Assembly (NCBI GenBank): GCA_900541835.1
Contig: UQLL01000027.1
Span: 1 to 36,002, forward strand
DNA: 36,002 bases
Reading direction: 5' to 3'
DNA from: an uncultured Porphyromonadaceae bacterium
Lineage (GTDB): Bacteria > Bacteroidota > Bacteroidia > Bacteroidales > Muribaculaceae
Positions within the stretch are counted from its first letter, which is position 1, and the number at the start of each line of letters is the position of its first letter. This document shows positions 1 through 7,714 of this stretch, piece by piece. Under the pieces are notes generated by a model. It ran no database searches, was not told the DNA's origin, and saw only the letters and a list, made by a program, of their open reading frames with translations. Both the position numbers and the translations under genes were made by a program.

Positions 1-114
1 AGATACGAATTATTTCTCTGATATGCAAATGTTTAATTTATAGAAGTTTCCTTAAGTTTAAGAGTCTCATGTTGTTGTTTATGTTGCGACTCGCCCAGGT
101 TGGAGGAATCGTGG

Positions 115-145
115 CAAAGGTACGATATTTTTTCGAGATGTGCAA
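115..145 (-). promoter_or_regulatory. Leftward Bacteroidota promoter
   Basis: Read on the minus strand, TTG (145-143) is followed after 20 bases by TACCTTTG (122-115), matching the TTG-N19-21-TAnnTTTG pattern of the Bacteroidota primary sigma factor. Transcription would begin near 109 and run off the left edge. No open frame longer than about ten codons starts between there and base 1, so the gene it serves has a leader of at least about 100 nt. Confidence 0.6.
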
Positions 146-367
146 TAGACGGGAGGAATTTTTAATGATTGTTAACATTTACGACAAATCCAACTTTCAT
201 TTTGCAATGTCGAATGGCCTCAAAACAGGAATGGCAAGCCTTGAAGACGGCAATAATCTATCTCGATAAACGGGCATTCCCTTGAACTGGTAAATTGCTG
301 ACAGGATGAATATGGTGGGTGTCGGCCTCGTTCGTGTCTCGCTCGTCCGGCCCGGCGGGTGCGCAAA

Positions 368-398
368 TTGCGTGTTCCGGGATTTTTTAGTAACTTTG
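368..398 (+). promoter_or_regulatory. Promoter of the AlbA_2-domain gene
   Basis: TTG at 368-370 and TAACTTTG at 391-398 are separated by 20 bases, a full match to the Bacteroidota promoter pattern. The predicted start near 405 gives a leader of about 110 nt to the preferred ATG at 513. Confidence 0.65.
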
Positions 399-512
399 GA
401 GCAATTTAGATACAATGAACAATAACAGCGGAGTCGCAGGGCCATGACCTGTTGGCGGACGTCGATTGTCCATTATAATTGTATTGCACACCTTTTTTCA
501 TTGACACAACAG

Positions 513-3500
513 ATGCAAACTAAAGATTTTACCGTAGGGAAGGTCTACGAGTTCACACACGATGACTATATCCCGACGCGCGAGACGGGCAAGCTGGTGT
601 TCCTGCTCAAGGATGCCGACGGCGACACATTCGGCCGCATAGCCCCCTTTGATTTCCAGGTCAACAATTACCCCGACAGGCTCACCGTGGTCTACCGCGG
701 ACAGGAGCGCTTCGAGCAGACCAAGGAGAGCGTGCTGGCCCAGGTCTACAAGGTCGGGGAGACGTACACTTTCAAAGTATGGCGTTCGGACGGAGGCCGG
801 GGGCTGCTGCTTCGCGACGAGGTCAACGGCCTGACGCACAGCAATATGCGCGTGCCCGGCGCGGCCAACCTTAAGCGTTTCGCCCAGATCGACTGCCGCG
901 TGACGGCCGTCAGCGACCAGGGCCTGCAGCTGCGCTACTGCGGCGCCAGGACCGTCAACAAGGGTGGCTACACGCTCCAGACGTTCCTGGGCAACGGGCG
1001 GCTGATGTCCGAGCCGTGGATGCGCGTCGTCAGCCGCGTCATGGACACGGAGGTGCTTGCCGAGGCCCGCGAGGCCTCTTCCACGGGCGATCCCCGATGG
1101 GTGACCATGGCCATACAGACGCTGGTGCGCCTGCTGCCGCAGTGGCTAAGCGACGCCCCCGGCCGGCGCCGCGTATGGGTGAAGCGCCTCAACTACACCA
1201 TCCGCACCATCGTGGAGAGCCCCGAGTATGCCGCCTCGTTCAACTACGACACCGGCCGCCTGCGCGGCCAGCGCCACGAGCTCGGACGCGCCATGGAGCA
1301 GCTCGAGTACATCGACCAGGCCACGCAGCTCGTGGCCACCGGCCAGGCCGAGGAGATGATCGACCAGACCCTCGACACCATGCGCCGCAGCGGGTGGGTC
1401 TTCCAGCCCAACCGGCGCATGGGCGTGCTCATGCAGGTGCTTGCCCTCAACCCCGGCCTGGCGCATTCCCACACCGGCGACGTCTTCGAGATAATCCGCC
1501 AGCGCCGCAACAACCGCGACTTCATGGCCATCTTCGGCGACGCCTTCAAGATCATGCTCTCCACCTACATCGAGTCGGAGCGGTCGGCCCCGAACCCTCA
1601 GCAGCGCGGCAACCTGCGCGAGCTTGCCGAGGCCATCGCCATAGAGCTGCTGCTGGTGGGCGCCGACAACGAGTCCGAGGAGGGCTTCGAGCTGTGGGAC
1701 ACTCACCGCGGCGCCCTCTACACCGTGGCGGCCCTGCTGACGGGGCACAGCGGCGAGGCGCCCGTGCGCAAGGCCCTCCTGACATACTGCGGCCTCAACG
1801 ACACTCCCCTGGAGTATGGCTGGGACGACCTGGACGACATCAACCGAGTCTGCCAGCGCCTGCTGGCCAACAGCCGCACGGCCGTGGCCGACGGCACGGA
1901 GGCCGTCTTCGAGGGAGAGAGCGTGCGCCTGCGCGCCGACAACAACCGCCTCGTGCTACAGCCTGCCGACGACAAGCTCCCGGTGCGCCCCGAGCTCACA
2001 GGCCAGCTCGCCACCGACATGACCTTCTCCATCCAGCTCCCCGTCTCCCTAAAGGACAAGGCCAACGCCGAGTCGGACAACCTCACCCGCCACCGCCGCC
2101 TCTGGGAGCAGGTCCGCTCCGGACTCGAGGAGGTCCCCGACAAGCCCCTGAGCGTTTCCAGGCCCGAAGTCAAGGAACTCGCACAGGGCGACAAGGTCGA
2201 GATCATCGTCACCGGCCAGAACCCCATGGAGCGCTTCGAGTTCGACTGCCGCACCCTCGACGGCCGATACACCGGCCTGCTCGCCGCACGCGACGTGGTG
2301 CCATACCCCATCAACCCCGCGTCGTGGCGCAAGATGTTCTGGGAAGATGACAAGCCCCTCAAGATCCTGGCCACCGCCGTCGAGGAGCTCCCCGACGGTC
2401 GCTGGCGCTTCTCCATCCGCCTCGACGTGCGCGAAATCAATAACGCCGACGCCGAGGCGGACAAGCGTACCGGGGAACCCGTGATAGCCAAGATAGCAGA
2501 CACCGGCGGCATACAGTACAAGGCCACGTCGTCGCTGGGCTACGGCATCCTCCTGCTCAAGCGCGACTGCCCCGAGAGGCTCGAGGTCGGCGACGTAGTC
2601 GAGGCCAGGGTAGAATCCGTCAACTTCAAGCCCGACCAGGACAAGCTCTATATCAACTGCTCCCTGCGACAGACTTTCATGGACTCCGACGGCAACAAGG
2701 ATGTCGAGACGGCCCTGTCGATGAACGTCTACGAGTACGACTCGCTGATGGCGGGCAACCTGTTGCGCGACTGTTTCAAGCCCCTCGAAGATGGATGGCC
2801 GGGTGCCGTAAAGGAGGTTTCCGCCGAGGAAGTGGAGGAGGCGGAGGTGCGCTACCTCGACGGCGAGGCCGTGGCAAACCTCTCGTTCCTGCTCGAGCAG
2901 TGCGCGGCGCTGCAGCGCTCCGACCTGCGGCAGAGCTACACCCTGCTCAACCTGGCGCAGATCCTGGCCGACATGGCCGGCGACCTGGCCCGCAGCGAAC
3001 AGCTCTCCATACAGCTGCAGCTGCTCGAGGCCCTCAGCCGCTTCGCCCTCGACGGCTCCATGACGCTGGAGACCGTGCTGCCGCTGGTGGAGCGCGGCCG
3101 GCGCCTGGCCGCCACCAGCGCACTGCTCCGCTCCCGGCTCAAGGAGGTCGCCATCCTCGCCGCCCTCGACAACAAGACCCTGCTTGGCCGCACCCAGGAC
3201 TGGGCGCAGCGCGGCGCCGACCACCACATCACCCAGCTGCTGCATCTCGCCACCGCGTACAACGCCCTCGAGGGCCTCGGCGCCACCGACATCCGCGAGT
3301 CCATACGCCGACGCATCCACAAGCTCCTCAGCCTCCCCACCATCGCCAGCAAGCAGAAGCGCCTCAACGTCAACGAGGACCTCTACCACGAGTTCAAGAC
3401 CTCGGCCATATACCCGGCCGACAACCACATGCAGCCTGACGAGCGCGCACAGGGCTTCGTCATCGCCAAGACGGTGGCCGCCCTGCTCAACGCCGAGGGT

Positions 3501-3875
3501 GGCACACTATACATCGGCGTCGACAACGGCGGCAACATCACCGGCCTGGACGCCGACTTCCGCTACCTCTGCCGCCGCCCGCGGGGCGAGTACGACGTAC
3601 GCGAGAGCCTCGACCTCTACAACCTATACCTGCAGCGCAACCTGCGCCAGTACCTCGGCACCACCGTCGACGGCCTCAGCCTCGTGCCCGACTTCGTCGA
3701 CATCGTCTACGAGGAGGTGGAGGGGCTGTGGATGTGCCGCATCGTGGTGCGTCCCTTCGCCAAGGCGGTGCTGCTCAAGCCCGAGGGACGCCTGTTCATC
3801 CGCAAGATCGGCGCCACCGAGGAGGTGCGCGACGCCACCGAGAAGCGCCGCTTCATCGAGCGCCGCAACGCCTGA
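513..3875 (+). CDS. Large protein with OB/S1-like segments and C-terminal AlbA_2 (Schlafen-type) domain
   Basis: A 1120-residue predicted cytoplasmic protein with no signal peptide or membrane segment. The C-terminal ~165 residues (about 952-1115) fit the AlbA_2 family (PF04326, formerly AAA_4): a HEFKTS-like opening, then AALLNAEGGTLYIGVDNGG, and an IRKIGATEEV ending; this fold is shared with Schlafen proteins and is thought to bind or cut nucleic acid. The N-terminal ~150 residues and two regions around 560-620 and 680-740 look like OB/S1-type beta barrels (my reading of the hydrophobic pattern, not a firm domain call). The centre is mostly helical. An in-frame ATG at 444 is possible, but the 23 codons it would add are AT-rich and unlike the gene, so 513 is chosen. 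It stands alone behind its own promoter and ends before a strong hairpin. Function unknown; an RNA-related role is a guess. Confidence 0.75.
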   Translation: MQTKDFTVGKVYEFTHDDYIPTRETGKLVFLLKDADGDTFGRIAPFDFQVNNYPDRLTVVYRGQERFEQTKESVLAQVYKVGETYTFKVWRSDGGRGLLLRDEVNGLTHSNMRVPGAANLKRFAQIDCRVTAVSDQGLQLRYCGARTVNKGGYTLQTFLGNGRLMSEPWMRVVSRVMDTEVLAEAREASSTGDPRWVTMAIQTLVRLLPQWLSDAPGRRRVWVKRLNYTIRTIVESPEYAASFNYDTGRLRGQRHELGRAMEQLEYIDQATQLVATGQAEEMIDQTLDTMRRSGWVFQPNRRMGVLMQVLALNPGLAHSHTGDVFEIIRQRRNNRDFMAIFGDAFKIMLSTYIESERSAPNPQQRGNLRELAEAIAIELLLVGADNESEEGFELWDTHRGALYTVAALLTGHSGEAPVRKALLTYCGLNDTPLEYGWDDLDDINRVCQRLLANSRTAVADGTEAVFEGESVRLRADNNRLVLQPADDKLPVRPELTGQLATDMTFSIQLPVSLKDKANAESDNLTRHRRLWEQVRSGLEEVPDKPLSVSRPEVKELAQGDKVEIIVTGQNPMERFEFDCRTLDGRYTGLLAARDVVPYPINPASWRKMFWEDDKPLKILATAVEELPDGRWRFSIRLDVREINNADAEADKRTGEPVIAKIADTGGIQYKATSSLGYGILLLKRDCPERLEVGDVVEARVESVNFKPDQDKLYINCSLRQTFMDSDGNKDVETALSMNVYEYDSLMAGNLLRDCFKPLEDGWPGAVKEVSAEEVEEAEVRYLDGEAVANLSFLLEQCAALQRSDLRQSYTLLNLAQILADMAGDLARSEQLSIQLQLLEALSRFALDGSMTLETVLPLVERGRRLAATSALLRSRLKEVAILAALDNKTLLGRTQDWAQRGADHHITQLLHLATAYNALEGLGATDIRESIRRRIHKLLSLPTIASKQKRLNVNEDLYHEFKTSAIYPADNHMQPDERAQGFVIAKTVAALLNAEGGTLYIGVDNGGNITGLDADFRYLCRRPRGEYDVRESLDLYNLYLQRNLRQYLGTTVDGLSLVPDFVDIVYEEVEGLWMCRIVVRPFAKAVLLKPEGRLFIRKIGATEEVRDATEKRRFIERRNA

Positions 3876-3913
3876 CCCTGTCCGTGCACCTTGGCACCCG
3901 CGCCTTAGAAAGC

Positions 3914-3952
3914 CAGAATGGGCCGCGCCACAGTTTGGCGCGGCCCATTCTG
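3914..3952. terminator. Strong hairpin between convergent genes
   Basis: Left arm 3914-3930 and right arm 3936-3952 form a perfect 17-bp stem with a 5-nt loop. It lies between two converging genes. A short T-rich stretch follows it only when read leftward, so it suits the minus-strand gene best, but the stem could stop transcription from both sides. Confidence 0.65.
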
Positions 3953-3991
3953 CCGCGGGCGATCCTTATCGTCCCTCCGGCCGGCGGGACG

Positions 3992-4384
3992 TCACTTGCG
4001 TTTCCGGGCCTCGCGGGCGGCGGCCTGGATGTTCCTGATCAGGGCGCGCGACGAGAACGTGGCGCCGCTCACGGCGTCGACCTTCTTCGCCTCGGCCTGC
4101 GCGGGCGTCAGGCCGATGAACTGCTGCACTATGCCGCTGCGCTCCACGCGCTGGAAGTACGAGGGCGTCTCGTGGTTGGGCAGAAGCTTGATGCCGCTTA
4201 TCTTGCCGTTGGTGAACGTCACCGATACGGGTACCGGGCCCCGGTAACCCTTGACGTCGCGGCAGAGCTCCGCCGTAGAGATGGTGAAGCTCGCGTTGGC
4301 GCGGGACTTGCGGGGCTGCTTGGCCTGCAGGGCGCCGCAGGCTATCAGCAGAGCCGCGCCTGCAATGGCTATGATTCTCTTCAT
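3992..4384 (-). CDS. FMN-binding domain lipoprotein
   Basis: A 130-residue exported protein. The start MKRIIAIAGAALLIAC contains a lipobox (L13-I-A-C16), so it is probably a lipoprotein, with no strong outer-surface signal after the Cys. Residues 45-125 fit the FMN_bind family (PF04205): the DAVSGATFSS motif at 103-112 contains the D-x-x-SGAT sequence in which ApbE-type transferases attach FMN to the Thr (here T109). Such domains pass electrons at the membrane, as in the Rnf and Nqr complexes and in stand-alone extracytosolic flavoproteins. No ApbE or partner gene is in view, so its electron donor is unknown. It has its own promoter and is transcribed divergently from fbp. Confidence 0.85.
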   Translation of the reverse strand: MKRIIAIAGAALLIACGALQAKQPRKSRANASFTISTAELCRDVKGYRGPVPVSVTFTNGKISGIKLLPNHETPSYFQRVERSGIVQQFIGLTPAQAEAKKVDAVSGATFSSRALIRNIQAAAREARKRK

Positions 4385-4407
4385 CGTTTCAATATGTTTT
4401 TCGGGCG

Positions 4408-4437
4408 CAAAATTAGTGATTTGATTTTTTATTTCAA
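4408..4437 (-). promoter_or_regulatory. Promoter of the FMN-binding lipoprotein gene
   Basis: On the minus strand TTG (4437-4435) is followed after 19 bases by TAATTTTG (4415-4408). Transcription would start near 4402, about 18 nt before the ATG at 4384. Confidence 0.65.
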
Positions 4438-4446
4438 AAAAACGTC

Positions 4447-4475
4447 TTCGGTTCGGGAGAAAAGCACTACCTTTG
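4447..4475 (+). promoter_or_regulatory. Probable fbp promoter
   Basis: TACCTTTG at 4468-4475 is a good -7 element. The -33 element is weak (TTC at 4447-4449, 18 bases upstream). The predicted transcript starts near 4482 and has a leader of about 85 nt that contains a hairpin. Confidence 0.45.
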
Positions 4476-4485
4476 CGACATGAAG

Positions 4486-4547
4486 CTGAGAGTTGAGAGC
4501 CGAGAGAATCTTGCGCTCGGGTGGCATCGCCTATTCTCAGCCCTCAG
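4486..4547 (+). promoter_or_regulatory. Long-range hairpin in the fbp leader
   Basis: Bases 4486-4498 pair with 4535-4547 in 12 of 13 positions (one of them a G:T wobble), enclosing 36 nt. The left arm belongs to a CTGAGAG-type sequence that recurs near the ends of the channel gene (26715-26728) and pgpH (31249-31260), so it may be a dispersed repeat, not a dedicated regulator. Confidence 0.35.
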
Positions 4548-4566
4548 ATATAAAACCTGAACTCCC

Positions 4567-6564
4567 ATGCCTAAAAACGCCTATTCCTACACCCGCGCCG
4601 AGATCGAGAAGCACCGGCGGCTGCTGGAGCTGCTGTCGCAGAGCTTCCGCACCATCCAGAGCGCGTCGACGGAAATCATAAACCTCGAGGCGATCCTCAA
4701 CCTCCCCAAGGGCACCGAGCACTTCGTGGCCGACATCCACGGCGAGTACGAGGCATTCCGCCACATCCTCAAGAACGCCTCGGGCAACATCAAGCGCAAG
4801 GTCGGCGAGCTCTTCGAGGCATCCATGCGCGCCGACGACATCAACCAGCTCTGCACCCTCATCTACTATCCCCGCCAGAAGCTCGAGCTGCTCCACCGCA
4901 CCGAGCCCGACATGGAGAACATATACCAGATCACGCTTCACCAGCTGGTGCAGGTGCTCCGGCGCGTGTCGTCCAAGTACACGCGCTCCAAGGTCCGCAA
5001 GGCCCTCCCCAGGGAGTTCGCCTACATCATCGAGGAGCTGCTGCACGAGGCCCCCTCGGGCGAGAACAAGCACAATTACTACCGGGGCATCCTCGACACC
5101 ATCATCTCCACCGGCCAGGCCGAGCCATTCATCGAGGCCATCAGCGAGGTCATACAGCGCCTGAGCATCGATCGCCTCCACATCCTCGGCGACATCTACG
5201 ACCGCGGTCCCGGAGCGCACATCATCATGGACACCCTGGCCCACTACCGCGACTACGACATACAGTGGGGCAACCACGACGCCCTCTGGATGGGCGCCGC
5301 CGCCGGCAACGCCTGCTCAATCGCCAACGTGCTCCGCATATCCCTGCGGTACGCCAACATGGAGACCCTCGAGGACGGCTACGGCATCAATCTCGTGCCC
5401 CTGGCCATGTTCGCCATGGAGACATATGGCGACGACCCCTGCGAGGTCTTCCTTCCCAAGGTCAAGGCCGAGGACTCCTCCATCTCCGCCAAGAACCGGC
5501 GCCTCATCGCCCAGATGCACAAGGCCGTATTCGTCATGCAGATGAAGCTCGAGCACGACCTAATCGGCCGACACCCGGAATGGGGCATGGACGACCGCAA
5601 CCTGCTCCACCAGATCGACCGCGAGCGCGGCGTCGTCACCATCGACGGCCAGGAGTACCCCATGCCCGACCTCAACTTCCCCACCGTGGACCCCGCCGAC
5701 CCCTATACCCTCACCGACGAGGAGCAGGCGCTCGTCGACGGTCTCGTACACTCCTTCCGCGTCAGCGACAAGCTGCGCCGCCACATCGACATCATGCTCC
5801 AGCACGGCTCGATGTACACCATCGTCAACTCCAACCTGCTCTTCCACGCCTCCATTCCGCTCAACGCCGACGGCTCGCTCAAGGCCGTCGACATCCGCGG
5901 CCGACGCTACTCTGGCCCGGAGCTGCTGCGCCAGACCGAGATTCTGATGCGCGCGCCGTTCGCCCGCGACGTCTCCGAGGAGGTCGCTGATTTTGCCCGC
6001 GACTACTACTGGTACCTGTGGTGCGGACCCGACTCGGCCCTGTTCGACAAATCGAAGATGGCCACCTTCGAGCGCTACTTCCTTACCGACAAGGGCGTGC
6101 GCCACGAGGAAAAGGGCTTCTACTACACCCTGCGCGAGGACGAGAAGGTGTGCGACATGCTGCTCGACGCCTTCGGCGTCAGGGGCGAGCACCGGCACAT
6201 CATCAACGGCCACGTGCCCGTAAAGGCCGGCAAGGGGGAGCGCCCCGTCAAGGCCAACGGCAAGATGATGGTCATCGACGGCGGCTTCGCCAAGGCATAC
6301 CACGACACCACGGGCATAGCCGGCTACACCCTGGTCTACCACAGCCGCGGCTTCCAGCTCGTGCAGCACGAGCCATTCTCCAGCGAGGAGGAGGCCGTCA
6401 ACAACGGCTCCGACATCGTCTCGACGGTAGAGATTGTGGAGCTCAACTCCAACCGAGTCTGCGTGCGCGACACCGACATAGGCCGCGACCTGCAGGGCCA
6501 GATCGACGAGCTCCGCATGCTCCTGGCCGCCTACCGCAAGGGAATCATAAAGGAGAAGGCATAG
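4567..6564 (+). CDS. fbp: Fructose-1,6-bisphosphatase, class III
   Basis: A 665-residue cytoplasmic enzyme of the FBPase_2 family (PF06874), which removes the 1-phosphate of fructose 1,6-bisphosphate in gluconeogenesis. Length matches the family (about 640-670 residues). Metallophosphatase motifs are visible: ADIHGEYEAF near residue 57, GDIYDRGPG near 210, WGNHDALWMG near 236 and INGHVPVKAG near 546. The start at ATG 4567 gives a normal N-terminus. Its opponent enzyme gene, pfkA, is in the same window at 24864. The last 20 bases overlap the convergent acetyltransferase gene, so no terminator separates them. Confidence 0.95.
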   Translation: MPKNAYSYTRAEIEKHRRLLELLSQSFRTIQSASTEIINLEAILNLPKGTEHFVADIHGEYEAFRHILKNASGNIKRKVGELFEASMRADDINQLCTLIYYPRQKLELLHRTEPDMENIYQITLHQLVQVLRRVSSKYTRSKVRKALPREFAYIIEELLHEAPSGENKHNYYRGILDTIISTGQAEPFIEAISEVIQRLSIDRLHILGDIYDRGPGAHIIMDTLAHYRDYDIQWGNHDALWMGAAAGNACSIANVLRISLRYANMETLEDGYGINLVPLAMFAMETYGDDPCEVFLPKVKAEDSSISAKNRRLIAQMHKAVFVMQMKLEHDLIGRHPEWGMDDRNLLHQIDRERGVVTIDGQEYPMPDLNFPTVDPADPYTLTDEEQALVDGLVHSFRVSDKLRRHIDIMLQHGSMYTIVNSNLLFHASIPLNADGSLKAVDIRGRRYSGPELLRQTEILMRAPFARDVSEEVADFARDYYWYLWCGPDSALFDKSKMATFERYFLTDKGVRHEEKGFYYTLREDEKVCDMLLDAFGVRGEHRHIINGHVPVKAGKGERPVKANGKMMVIDGGFAKAYHDTTGIAGYTLVYHSRGFQLVQHEPFSSEEEAVNNGSDIVSTVEIVELNSNRVCVRDTDIGRDLQGQIDELRMLLAAYRKGIIKEKA

Positions 6565-7129
6565 CCTGAAAGCGTTTGATGATACGTGCCGGGACGCCGC
6601 CGACTACGGTGCGTGCCGGCACGTCCTTTGTCACCACGGCCCCGGCGGCGACGACGGCGTAGTCGCCGATCGTGACGCCCGCCAGGATGGTGGCGTGGGA
6701 GCCTATCCACACGCCGCGCCCCACGGTGATCGGCGCCGGACGGGTGAAGCGCCGCCGTTCGGGCGCCAGCTCGTGATTGAGCGTGGCGAAGACCACGTTG
6801 TGGCCGATCTGCGAGCAGTCGCCGATGGTCACCCCGCCGTGGTCCTGGAACTGGCAGCAGGCGTTGATGAACACTCCGCGGCCGATGTGCAGGTTCAGCC
6901 CGAAGTCGGTGTACAGCGGCGGGAAGACTTTCACCGACTCGTGCACCTCTTCGCCGGTGAGCTCCCTGAGCATGGCGATGATGTCGACCTGCGGCCAGTA
7001 CTGCCCGTTGAGGCGAAAAGTAATCTTGCGGGCGCGTTCGCTCATGGCGTCCATGAAGCGGTAGAGGCCCGGCGTGTCGAGCGGCTTGCCCGTAGCCACG
7101 TGCGTCTTGAACTCTTCAAGTGTGATCAT
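6545..7129 (-). CDS. Hexapeptide-repeat O-acetyltransferase (maltose/galactoside acetyltransferase type)
   Basis: A 194-residue protein of the left-handed beta-helix acyltransferases. Residues 1-60 resemble the N-terminal helical cap of the maltose/galactoside acetyltransferase group; from about 70 onward come hexapeptide repeats (INACCQFQDHGGVTIGDCSQIG, split here as several turns; later VWIGSHATILAGVTIG and VVAAGAVVTKDVPARTVVGG). A likely catalytic His lies in the ATLNHE segment near residue 110. It should transfer acetyl from acetyl-CoA to a sugar or similar hydroxyl; substrate unknown. The start is ATG 7129, which overlaps the stop of the upstream gene as ATGA, so the two are translationally coupled. 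A longer upstream reading exists but overlaps the neighbour and is Arg/Pro-rich noise. Confidence 0.88.
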   Translation of the reverse strand: MITLEEFKTHVATGKPLDTPGLYRFMDAMSERARKITFRLNGQYWPQVDIIAMLRELTGEEVHESVKVFPPLYTDFGLNLHIGRGVFINACCQFQDHGGVTIGDCSQIGHNVVFATLNHELAPERRRFTRPAPITVGRGVWIGSHATILAGVTIGDYAVVAAGAVVTKDVPARTVVGGVPARIIKRFQAMPSPL

Positions 7130-7695
7130 AGAATCTTCTGGTTTAGGATTGCGGCCTGGGGGAGTGAGAGCCAGAGCAGGGTGGGGGTGTCGGCCTGTCG
7201 GGCGGGTATGGCGATGGCGGCGATGGCGGTGTCTGCCAGGCATTCGGCGTCCTGCAGGGACGCACGGCCCTGGCGTACGTCGGCGAAGGGGAGCAGCAGG
7301 CGTCCGCCGTAGTCGCTGACGTGCGGCCACTCCGTGCGGTGGCGGTGCCAGCGGTCAATCAGGCCCGGAAGCAGGGGCGAGGCGGCGTCGGCCACAAGCA
7401 GGTCGAGGCCATGCCAGTCTGCCAGCAGGCGGTCGAGCAGTGAGGTCCCGTCGGCCTGCGGGCAGAGGCGCAGGCCGCTGTCGGCGGGAACGTCGGCGTC
7501 TGTGGCCAGGGCCGTGCGGACGCCGATGCGCGACAGCCGCAGGGCGAAGTCCAGGTAGGCATTGCCCACCACGAGGGCCCGCCTGGCTCCCAGGCGCATC
7601 TGTACGTGGCCGGGAACGGCACGGGCGCGGGGGGCCGTCGCCGGCTTGCCGCGCCGCAGCTCCTCCATCTTCTTTTCAAGGTAGTTGTCCGCCAT
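7126..7695 (-). CDS. Unrecognised protein with a Rossmann-like start
   Basis: A 189-residue protein beginning MADNYLEKKMEEL. That opening, followed by a basic linker and a segment RALVVGNAYLDFALRLSRIGVRTALATDAD that looks like beta-alpha-beta, is reminiscent of short-chain dehydrogenase-like proteins in Bacteroidales, but the glycine-rich nucleotide motif and the Tyr-x-x-x-Lys pair are missing. It may be a diverged, inactive relative; I cannot name a function. ATG 7695 is preferred over GTG 7701. It follows the SpoIID-like gene by 19 bases and overlaps the acetyltransferase start as ATGA, so all three are one operon. Confidence 0.6.
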   Translation of the reverse strand: MADNYLEKKMEELRRGKPATAPRARAVPGHVQMRLGARRALVVGNAYLDFALRLSRIGVRTALATDADVPADSGLRLCPQADGTSLLDRLLADWHGLDLLVADAASPLLPGLIDRWHRHRTEWPHVSDYGGRLLLPFADVRQGRASLQDAECLADTAIAAIAIPARQADTPTLLWLSLPQAAILNQKIL

Positions 7696-7714
7696 ATTCA
7701 CACAATTCGAGGCA

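Larger units (their letters stand above)
1..512. other. Gene-free leader region with two divergent promoters
   Basis: This AT-rich stretch contains no convincing gene. A small open frame at 69-269 has no recognisable protein features and no coding-like composition. The left part is the transcribed leader of a leftward gene whose coding region lies beyond base 1; the right part carries the promoter and 5' untranslated region of the large gene that begins at 513. No tRNA, repeat or REP hairpin is visible here. Confidence 0.6.

Noticed and set aside
69..269. 66-codon plus-strand open frame at the left edge
   Set aside because: It overlaps the leftward promoter, is AT-rich and has no protein-like features.
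444..512. Upstream ATG for the AlbA_2-domain gene
   Set aside because: The extra 23 codons are AT-rich and unlike the rest of the gene, and fit better as a 5' untranslated region.
3721..3770. GGTGCGTCCC in the AlbA_2-domain gene as another REP
   Set aside because: There is no complementary left arm or GTAG foot; it is ordinary coding sequence.
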